A stretch of 19,011 nucleotides of DNA from Geomobilibacter sp964431365 (lineage in GTDB: Bacteria; Desulfobacterota; Desulfuromonadia; Geobacterales; DSM-12255). Location of the stretch: the NCBI GenBank assembly GCA_964431365.1, contig CAYSJJ010000073.1, forward strand, positions 1-19,011, in the 5' to 3' direction. A program made the translations under genes and the position numbers. Positions 13,356 to 19,011 of the stretch are shown here, piece by piece (position 1 is the first letter of the stretch; each line of letters begins with the position of its first letter). The notes below the pieces were generated by a model that did no database searches, was not told where the DNA came from, and saw only the letters and a program-made list of their open reading frames with translations.

Positions 13356-15035
13356 ATGCCGCTCTCTTCGCTGAGCGAGGCGCTGGGGGGGCTCGGGCTC
13401 TTCATCCTCGGTATGAAGACCATGTCCGAGGGGCTCCAGAGAATATCAGGGGAACGGTTCCGCTTTGCTCTTGAGAGGATTACCGGTAACCGTTTTGCCG
13501 CAGCCCTCATTGGCAGCGGCCTTGCCGTCCTTCTTCAGTCGAGTACCACCGCTTCGGTCATTGTCATCGGCTTCGTCAACGCCGGCCTCATCTCGCTCTA
13601 TCAGGCCCTGGGTGTCCTGCTCGGGACCGGCCTGGGCGCTACTCTCGCCGTTCAGTTCATCGCTTTTCAGAGTACCATCTTCGCCTATCCGGCAATCCTG
13701 ATAGGCGTTCTGCTTCGTTCCTTCGGCAAGAAGCGCCGTTACCTCTACATTGGAGACCTTCTCCTCGGTGCCGGTCTGGTGTTTTTCGGCATGCGCCTTC
13801 TGGAGAGCGGGCTGATCCCGGTCGGACAGAGTGCGGTAATTAAGGGGGTCAGCACGTATGTCTTCTCCTGGCGTGTTTCCGCTGTCCTCATCGGTGCCAT
13901 TCTCACGCTCCTGATCCAGTCCAACAGCGTTGCTACCGGGGTCATTATCGCCATGACCGGAAGCGGCCTGGTCAGTTTCGGCGACGGCATCGCCATGATC
14001 GTCGGCGAGTCGCTGGGGATTGCCGCTTTCACCCTGTTCGCCACCATAAACGGTACTCCGGATGCCAAACGTACCGCGTATCTCTATCTAACCATTGCCA
14101 TCGCTGCGATCGCACTTACGCTGCTGGCTTTCCCGCTCTTCGTCAAGGCGGTCATACTGGTTTCTCCCGACAGGGATACCTTTACTGCAGACATTGTGAA
14201 CACCCTTTCGTCTGCCCGTTTGATGGCCCCAACCGCCGTTGTTGCCAGGCATCTCGCCAACGCCCACACGCTGTTCAACATATTCAATATAATGCTCTTC
14301 CTGCCGTTCATCGGGTTTTTCACCCGTTCTCCACTCTTTACCATGCCTGGCGCGCGCAGGGCGAATATCGAGCCACGGCCGCAGTATCTGGACTGGCGAG
14401 TCATTAACACGCCGATGCTGGCACTCATGCAGGCTCGCAATGAGACGCGGCGTATGGGTGAGGCCACACGGGCGATGTTCACCGAGGCCATTCAGCTCTT
14501 CAGCCGTTTTGACACCATGAAGGTGTCGTTGGTACGTCAGCAGGAGGAGCTGCTTGATGTGCTCCACAGGGATATCTCGCAGTTTCTTGTTCAGGTCTCG
14601 CGTCAGCCGCTTGATGCCGAGCGATCCATGGAAATTCCCCTTATGATCCAGATGGTAAACAATCTCGAACATATGGGCGACGGGATCATGGCGGTTCTCA
14701 CCTACCTCATCCAGAAGAAAGAGAGTCATATCCACTTTTCCAACGAAGCCATGGATGAACTCAGGCGGCTCACAGAGCTGACCGCTGCCATCGTTACGCT
14801 GGCGATCTCCAACGATGAGGGCGCGGACGATACTGATCAGGTGCCATTGGCCCGCAAGGTAAAGGATGAGATATCGTTGCAGGAAGAGCTGATGCACCGC
14901 AATCATGTGCAGAGGATGCGGGGCGGCCTCTGCACCGTGGACGCAGGTCTCCTCTATGGCGACATCATTGTTGCCTTCGTAAAGATCACCGATCATGCCT
15001 ATGCCATTGTCAAGTCCCGCCGGGAGTTGTTCTAA
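13356..15035 (+). CDS. Na/Pi-cotransporter family protein with PhoU-like C-terminal domain
   Basis: A 559-residue inner-membrane protein of the Na/Pi cotransporter II (NptA/YjbB) family, likely exporting or importing phosphate with sodium. The family's inverted repeats are visible: GLGLFILGMKTMSEGL near the start, QSSTT in repeat 1 and IQSNSVATGVIIA in repeat 2, within about eight hydrophobic helices (residues 5-330). A soluble helical part (about 350-559) resembles PhoU, with NNLEHMGDGI and FVKITDHAYAIV. Fusion to a PhoU-like domain is usual in this family and suggests regulation by phosphate status. The ATG at 13349 is out of frame; 13356 follows AAGGGG. It lies 18 bp after the lipoprotein gene and its stop overlaps the next gene's ribosome-binding site. 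Transport direction is not readable from sequence. Confidence 0.88.
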   Translation: MPLSSLSEALGGLGLFILGMKTMSEGLQRISGERFRFALERITGNRFAAALIGSGLAVLLQSSTTASVIVIGFVNAGLISLYQALGVLLGTGLGATLAVQFIAFQSTIFAYPAILIGVLLRSFGKKRRYLYIGDLLLGAGLVFFGMRLLESGLIPVGQSAVIKGVSTYVFSWRVSAVLIGAILTLLIQSNSVATGVIIAMTGSGLVSFGDGIAMIVGESLGIAAFTLFATINGTPDAKRTAYLYLTIAIAAIALTLLAFPLFVKAVILVSPDRDTFTADIVNTLSSARLMAPTAVVARHLANAHTLFNIFNIMLFLPFIGFFTRSPLFTMPGARRANIEPRPQYLDWRVINTPMLALMQARNETRRMGEATRAMFTEAIQLFSRFDTMKVSLVRQQEELLDVLHRDISQFLVQVSRQPLDAERSMEIPLMIQMVNNLEHMGDGIMAVLTYLIQKKESHIHFSNEAMDELRRLTELTAAIVTLAISNDEGADDTDQVPLARKVKDEISLQEELMHRNHVQRMRGGLCTVDAGLLYGDIIVAFVKITDHAYAIVKSRRELF

Positions 15036-15049
15036 GGAGGAGTTGCTCC

Positions 15050-15769
15050 ATGCTGATTGAAGAGTTAACCATGGCAGAGTTCTGCTCGGGATTGGAAAAG
15101 ACCCGAACCGTGCTACTTCCCGTCGGGTCGGTGGAAGAGCATGGCGACCACCTGCCGCTGGCGACCGACACCATCCAGGCGGTCGAGGTGGCGAAGAAAG
15201 CGGCTCAACTGGTGCCGCTGTTCGTTGCGCCGGCAATACAGTACGGTAACTGTCGTTCAACATCCTGCCACCCCGGCACGATTTCCATCAGGACAGCCAC
15301 GCTCAAGGCCCTGGTGAACGATATCGTTACGAGCCTTTACCAGCATGGGCTCCGGAACTTTATCATCCTCTCCGGTCACGCAGGAGGAGCCCACTGCCTG
15401 GCGCTCCAGGAGGTGGGCGAGGAACTCCTGGCCACGCTTGTCGAGAGCAGGGTCGCGGTCGTCACCGAATATGACCTGGCCAAGGAAGAGGGGAGAGCGC
15501 TGGTGGAGACTCCCCGCGATGCCCATGCCGGCGAGATCGAAACGTCGCGGCTGCTCCACAGCCATCCCCATCTCGTCAAAGGGGCCGGCAGCGAGGAGTA
15601 TCCGAGCTTTCCTGCAGGCATCCTGGTGCGCGACAAGCGGAAGTTCTGGCCGGGTGGCGTCTGGGGGGATCCGACAAAGGCGACGGCTGCGAAGGGTAAG
15701 GAAATCGAGGCATTGGTCGTTGCCAAGATCGTTGAACTGGTCGAAAGGATCGAAAACTTTTCAGAATGA
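15050..15769 (+). CDS. Creatininase family metal-dependent amidohydrolase
   Basis: A 239-residue cytoplasmic enzyme of the creatininase superfamily, which includes creatinine amidohydrolase, MftE and the FAPy deaminase-like enzymes of riboflavin/F420 synthesis in archaea. Metal-binding motifs are seen: E29-E30-H31-G-D-H34 with D40 (PLATD), H110 in LSGHAGG, and E162 in HAGEIETS. Together they fit the family's dinuclear Zn or Mn site. Family length is about 240-260, so the protein is complete. A strong AGGAGG box overlaps the stop codon of the Na/Pi gene, implying co-transcription. The true substrate is unknown. No mycofactocin or F420 genes are nearby, so those roles have no support from context here. 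Confidence 0.87.
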   Translation: MLIEELTMAEFCSGLEKTRTVLLPVGSVEEHGDHLPLATDTIQAVEVAKKAAQLVPLFVAPAIQYGNCRSTSCHPGTISIRTATLKALVNDIVTSLYQHGLRNFIILSGHAGGAHCLALQEVGEELLATLVESRVAVVTEYDLAKEEGRALVETPRDAHAGEIETSRLLHSHPHLVKGAGSEEYPSFPAGILVRDKRKFWPGGVWGDPTKATAAKGKEIEALVVAKIVELVERIENFSE

Positions 15770-15838
15770 CGGCAACTGTTTTGTTGCGTGCTGTATAACC
15801 ACGGCGACGGCGCTGCCTGCCGACTCTCTTTTCACGCG

Positions 15839-15971
15839 GACCCCGTCCAAACTCTACGTACTCCCCGTTGCATTTCCCCACAAGCCGGCTACATATATTA
15901 ATGAGGCGAATTTCTGCCGCGTATGTGCGGATCGCGTCTGGTCTACACCGAGACGTAGCGCCTTCGGGGTC
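15839..15971 (+). promoter_or_regulatory. Possible promoter and leader of the DUF3187 gene
   Basis: The 224 bp before this gene hold TTGCAT (15868-15873) and TATATT (15894-15899) or CATATA (15892-15897, 18-base spacer), a plausible but imperfect sigma-70 promoter. Two small hairpins follow in the presumed leader: CCGC-GTATGT-GCGG and GTCT...AGAC. An outer inverted repeat pairs GACCCCG (15839-15845) with CGGGGTC (15965-15971). I match none of this to a known riboswitch. Confidence 0.35.
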
Positions 15972-15993
15972 ATTCTTCCATTGAGAGGTGCCG

Positions 15994-16995
15994 ATGTTTG
16001 CCGGAGTATGTCTGAGCCTCGTGGTGCTGCTCTTCCTGTCCGGCCAAGCCGGAGCCGTCGATATCTATCCATTTTACACCTTCAATCAGAGCCCTCTGAT
16101 CCAGATTCACGGATTGCCTCCGATCGACAACCCGCTCCTGATGGATAAGGAGAAACTACGGGGAATGTTCAGCACTGACCTGGCCAATAATTTCGGAGTT
16201 GACGAAGGAGCGCGTGAGAAAATTGTGCTGGATGGCGAGTCCTATCGGCTGACGCTGGGCCTCAGATATGGACTTGTCAAGGCGGTGGAGACCGGCATCG
16301 ACATTCCCTTCCTGATATATGGCGGGGGATTCCTCGATACTGTCATACAGGGGTTCCACAGGGCCTTTGGCTTCTCGCAGAACGGACGGGACAAGGTCCC
16401 GAGAAATCGCCTTCTGTTTGAATATCAGCGGGACAATGGCGAGGTATTCAGGATGGACCACGACAATTACGGTCTGGGCGACATCCGTTTACTGGCCGGC
16501 GTACAACTCTATCGAGACGAGGGACCCGATCCCGGTGCGGTTGCACTCCGGGCCAGCCTCAAGCTTCCGACCGGAGACAGCAGGAAGTTCCGCGGCAGCG
16601 GCAGCACAGACGTTGCCCTCTGGCTGTCCGGCAGCGGCGATTACCGGCTGGGGAGCGGACATGCCGCTCTGTATGGCGGGGTGGGGGGACTTTACATGGG
16701 GAAGGGCGACGTGCTCGCCGGTCAACAACGCACTGTCGCCGGATTCGGCACCATGGGCATCGGCTGGAGCCCGGCGGATTGGCTCGCCGTGAAGATCCAG
16801 GGGGACGCCCATACTCCCCTGTATATGAACAGTCAGTTGGTTGAGCTTAACTCGGATGCGGCCCAATTCATGTTCGGGTTTACCTTTGCCCTGCCGGCAA
16901 AATTCACCATGGACCTGGCGGTGATAGACGACCTGATTTATACGTCGGCCTCTCCCGATGTAGCCTATCACCTTGCCTTACGCAGGAATTTCTGA
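15994..16995 (+). CDS. DUF3187 family exported (outer-membrane) protein
   Basis: A 333-residue protein with a signal peptide (MFAGVCLSLVVLLFLSGQAGA) followed by IYPFYTFNQSPLIQIHGLP, the opening typical of DUF3187 proteins, which are common in Geobacter-like genomes and of unknown function. The remainder is a series of amphipathic beta strands rich in Gly, Tyr and Arg (e.g. YRLTLGLRYGLVKAVETGIDIPF, LYGGVGGLYMGKGD), and it ends in a strand with terminal Phe (YHLALRRNF), the classical outer-membrane insertion signal. It is therefore probably an outer-membrane beta-barrel. Start chosen at ATG 15994 behind GAGAGG; the in-frame GTG at 15988 is part of that box. It is transcribed toward the glutamate synthase genes, which are on the opposite strand. 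Confidence 0.8.
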   Translation: MFAGVCLSLVVLLFLSGQAGAVDIYPFYTFNQSPLIQIHGLPPIDNPLLMDKEKLRGMFSTDLANNFGVDEGAREKIVLDGESYRLTLGLRYGLVKAVETGIDIPFLIYGGGFLDTVIQGFHRAFGFSQNGRDKVPRNRLLFEYQRDNGEVFRMDHDNYGLGDIRLLAGVQLYRDEGPDPGAVALRASLKLPTGDSRKFRGSGSTDVALWLSGSGDYRLGSGHAALYGGVGGLYMGKGDVLAGQQRTVAGFGTMGIGWSPADWLAVKIQGDAHTPLYMNSQLVELNSDAAQFMFGFTFALPAKFTMDLAVIDDLIYTSASPDVAYHLALRRNF

Positions 16996-17123
16996 GTTCT
17001 CCAAGTTCCGGCCCAAGGGGAGGTCGGTGTCCATGCCGACAGTAAATGCCATCACCTCTGCCACCTGGACGACAAACCTGGTCAGCGCCTGGGGCGTACC
17101 CGACGTCTCGAAGATACTGGTAC
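16996..17123. other. Convergent intergenic gap with coding-like minus-strand frame
   Basis: Between the stop of the DUF3187 gene and the glutamate synthase terminator, one minus-strand frame reads TSIFETSGTPQALTRF, then VVQVAEVMAFTVGMDTDLPL and GRNLENSEIPA, ending with TAA at 16979-16981. It has protein-like composition and mainly G/C third positions but no start of its own downstream of the terminator. It may be the remnant of a gene or chance in GC-rich DNA. Confidence 0.25.
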
Positions 17124-17153
17124 AAAAAAAGCGACTGCCGATTGGCAGCCGCT
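17124..17153 (-). terminator. Intrinsic terminator of the glutamate synthase operon
   Basis: Read on the minus strand, a ten-pair stem AGCGGCTGCC / GGCAGTCGCT (17153-17144 with 17139-17130, one G-U pair) has a four-base AATC loop and is followed by a T7 run (17130-17124). It lies 28 bp after the stop of the GXGXG-domain gene and marks it as the last gene of the operon. Confidence 0.93.
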
Positions 17154-17180
17154 TTGGGCGGAACTCGTTGTGCAGCGCCG

Positions 17181-17927
17181 TCAGCGCGGCATGGGGCAGT
17201 ACATGTTTCCGTACGGTCGCTTGCTCTTTGGCAGGATCTTGACAAAGGGCTCGCTCATCACGTCCTTGAAGTCAAGCTTGAAGTCTTTGCAGTAATCCTT
17301 CAGATATCCTTCCAGGTCCTTCCGGTCTTCATCGGTCATCTCGAAGACCCCGACTTCCCGGGAGAGACGGCTTTCGTCCACGCCGCCACGAATGTAGATC
17401 ACGCCGCCGTGCATGCCGGTGCCGAGCGAGAAGCCGTGCTTCGCCTTGTCCTGGGAGTCGCTGAACATGCCGAGCAGCACCAGGACGCCACCGGCCATGT
17501 ACTCGCCGAAGAAGTCGCCCGCCTTGCCCCCCGCAATCAGCACCGGCCGGTTCTCCTGGTACGACTTCATGTGGATGCCGACCCGATACCCCACATCCTT
17601 CAGGATGTGGAGCCGGCCGCCACGCATGCCGTACCCGAGGACGTCGCCGGCGTGGCCGTGGACCACTACCTTGCCGGCATTCATGGTGTTGCCGATGTTG
17701 TCCTGGCCGTTGTCCTTGACGATGATGGTTGCGCCGTTCATGAAGGCTGCCAGGTCGTTGCCCGGCACGCCGTTGATGGTAATGGTCACCGGGCGGTTGA
17801 TGCCGTCGCCGATGAAGTACTGGCCGTTCACGTTGTTCAACTCGATCTTCTCGGCTCCCGCGGCAACCGCCGCCTTGACCTTGTTGTTGAGTTCCCGGTA
17901 GTAGAGACCCTGTGCATCGATTTTCAT
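17181..17927 (-). CDS. Glutamate synthase GXGXG-domain subunit (GltB3-like)
   Basis: A 248-residue stand-alone version of the C-terminal beta-helix domain of glutamate synthase large subunit, as in archaeal-type split GltS. This domain links the glutaminase and synthase sites and holds the structural core of the ammonia channel. Glycine-rich beta-helix repeats are clear: GQYFIGDGINRPVTITINGV, FMNGATIIVKDNGQDNIGNT, GKVVVHGHAGDVLGYGMRGG, then GGKAGDFFGEYMAGGVLVLL. It begins MKIDAQGLYYRELN, with a GAGGAG box before the ATG. It follows the glutaminase-domain gene by 76 bp on the same strand and ends at a strong terminator. The same domain also occurs in FwdC/formylmethanofuran dehydrogenase, but the neighbour argues for GltS. 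The FMN/Fe-S subunit is not in the window. Confidence 0.88.
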   Translation of the reverse strand: MKIDAQGLYYRELNNKVKAAVAAGAEKIELNNVNGQYFIGDGINRPVTITINGVPGNDLAAFMNGATIIVKDNGQDNIGNTMNAGKVVVHGHAGDVLGYGMRGGRLHILKDVGYRVGIHMKSYQENRPVLIAGGKAGDFFGEYMAGGVLVLLGMFSDSQDKAKHGFSLGTGMHGGVIYIRGGVDESRLSREVGVFEMTDEDRKDLEGYLKDYCKDFKLDFKDVMSEPFVKILPKSKRPYGNMYCPMPR

Positions 17928-18003
17928 TTCAAACTCCTCGAGAGGGTTGAACCGTGTTGTTGTCTTTCCCTTGCGTCCTGAGCCTTGTGCCTCGCGTCTG
18001 CCC

Positions 18004-19011
18004 TTAAGCTACACCCGGCTTCAGTCGTGCGATTACCGGTTCGCCGCCGCGGGGTGCCCAGACCCGGTCCGGCTTCGGGCAGATCTCACGGATTGCGGCC
18101 TCCTCCGAGGCCATGTAGACGAAGTCGTCCTTTTCGGCGCAGACCAGTGGGCGGAGTTTGACCCGGTCGTTCAGCCCGATCAGTCCCTCGTTACTTGCAA
18201 AGAGGATGGCAAAGGGGCCGTTCAGAAGCCCGCTGCCGTAAACCTGCCGGATGGCCGTCAGGAGCTCTCGCTCGTCCTCCGGCATCTGGTCGATCTTGTC
18301 CCAGAAGGGGGAGGCGAGGGCCAGGGCGGCCAGTTCCGGGGTCAGGCCGTGCTTCCGAATGAGGATATCCAGGAGGTAGGCAACAACTTCGGTGTCGGTC
18401 AGCATGGTGCAGAGGTAGCCGTACATCTCCAGGTAGCGCTTGTTGATGCCGTAGGAGGATATCTCGCCGTTGTGGACGATGGACCAGTCCAGCAGGGTGA
18501 AGGGGTGCGCCCCTCCCCACCACCCCGGGGTGTTGGTCGGGAAACGGTTGTGGGCGGTCCAGATATGGCCGCTGTACTCTTCCAGGCGGAAGAATTCGGC
18601 GATCTCCTCGGGGTAGCCGACCCCTTTGAAGGCACCCATGTTCTTGCCGGACGAGACCACAAAGGCGCCTTCGATCTCGTGGTTGATCCGCATGACATGG
18701 CTGACGATCACGTCCTCCACGGTCATCTTCTGGTACTCGATAGCCTCCTGGTACTCCTTGGTCTTCAGGGGCTGGACAAAGTAGCGGCGGAAGACCGGCG
18801 GGTTGGTGATGGCGGCGATGCGGCGGGTCGGGATGTCTTCGTGCTGCTCAATGGCGAAGTGCTCGCCCAGGTACTCCTCGGTCAGCTGGAGGGCCATGGC
18901 GTTTTCGTACATCAGGTGGAAGGCGAAGAACTCCTTGTACTCCGGGTAGATGCCATAAGCGGCAAAGCCGCCGCCAAGACCGTTCCCCCGGTCGTGCATC
19001 AGGGAGATGGA
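18004..19011 (-). CDS. Glutamate synthase glutaminase-domain subunit (GltB1-like), 5' end cut by window edge
   Basis: A class II glutamine amidotransferase subunit of split glutamate synthase, which hydrolyses glutamine and passes ammonia to the synthase subunit. The frame is still open at base 19011 (codons S-I-S-L before the ATG at 18999), so the N-terminus, with the catalytic Cys2, lies outside. Visible family motifs are MHDRGNGLGGGFAAYG, then AHNRFPTNTPGWWGGAHPFT, and HNGEISSYGINKRYLEMYGY. The last two hold the Arg, Asn and Gly that bind glutamine in Ntn-type amidotransferases. LTDTEVVAYLLD and GLNDRVKLRPL follow toward the C-terminus. About 335 residues are present. The protein stops at 18004, so the synthase domain is not fused, unlike bacterial GltB. 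The GXGXG subunit follows after 76 bp. Confidence 0.88.
   Translation of the reverse strand, partial: SISLMHDRGNGLGGGFAAYGIYPEYKEFFAFHLMYENAMALQLTEEYLGEHFAIEQHEDIPTRRIAAITNPPVFRRYFVQPLKTKEYQEAIEYQKMTVEDVIVSHVMRINHEIEGAFVVSSGKNMGAFKGVGYPEEIAEFFRLEEYSGHIWTAHNRFPTNTPGWWGGAHPFTLLDWSIVHNGEISSYGINKRYLEMYGYLCTMLTDTEVVAYLLDILIRKHGLTPELAALALASPFWDKIDQMPEDERELLTAIRQVYGSGLLNGPFAILFASNEGLIGLNDRVKLRPLVCAEKDDFVYMASEEAAIREICPKPDRVWAPRGGEPVIARLKPGVA

Noticed and set aside
14088..15263. A 391-codon minus-strand ORF opposite the Na/Pi transporter gene
   Set aside because: It is a shadow frame: the plus-strand gene has clear family motifs and a ribosome-binding site, and the minus frame has neither.
15776..15796. 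Intrinsic terminator after the creatininase gene
   Set aside because: The GCAAC/GTTGC stem has only five pairs and no T tract.
17046..17981. A 311-codon plus-strand ORF opposite the GltB3-like gene
   Set aside because: It is the antisense shadow of a clear GXGXG-domain gene, with the His/Val/Asp-rich composition typical of such shadows in GC-rich DNA.

Overview
The window looks like a chromosomal segment of a Geobacter-type member of the Desulfuromonadia (Deltaproteobacteria). The grounds are protein flavour only: a DUF3187 outer-membrane protein, a TMTC-like membrane protein with TPRs, a 'HWWY' methyltransferase, an IHF/HU next to an OmpA-type porin, and a split glutamate synthase. No 16S gene is present, so the genus is an inference. 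GC content is high almost throughout. The TMTC-like gene and the tRNA region look less GC-rich by eye.

Region 1 (1-5923, + strand) is a tightly packed sugar/glycosylation operon, cut by the left edge. It encodes an NDP-hexose 2,3-dehydratase, a Gfo/Idh/MocA sugar reductase, a DegT/DnrJ/EryC1/StrS sugar aminotransferase, a class I methyltransferase, and a large TMTC/PMT-like GT-C membrane protein with C-terminal TPRs. Most junctions overlap or nearly touch. The logical reading is that the first enzymes build a nucleotide-activated, 2-deoxygenated amino sugar, and the membrane protein may put a sugar on a lipid or protein outside the cytoplasmic membrane. The donor sugar is not proven.

Region 2 (5924-7257) holds tRNA-Val(CAC) with a good promoter and terminator, a DUF2721 membrane protein with a good promoter, and 408 bp without a gene that end in an orphan intrinsic terminator.

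Region 3 (7258-9995, +) holds a small unknown protein translationally coupled to a TrmA/RlmD-type 23S rRNA methyltransferase, then a TPR protein with an unusual His/Cys cluster (CSSCH).

Region 4 (10041-15769, +) holds an IHF/HU-family DNA-bending protein, then an apparent envelope operon: OmpA-type barrel protein, exported protein, lipoprotein, Na/Pi-cotransporter family protein with a PhoU-like tail, and a creatininase-family metal hydrolase. A DUF3187 exported protein follows at 15994-16995 with its own leader.

Region 5 (16996-19011, - strand) is convergent. It holds the end of a split, archaeal-type glutamate synthase: a glutaminase-domain subunit (cut by the right edge), then the GXGXG-domain subunit, then a strong terminator. 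The FMN/Fe-S synthase subunit is not in the window.

No CRISPR array, insertion sequence, integrase, toxin-antitoxin or recognised defence genes were seen. The least ordinary material is the deoxy-amino-sugar plus TMTC-like operon, the His/Cys TPR protein and the gene-free stretch before 7164-7191.
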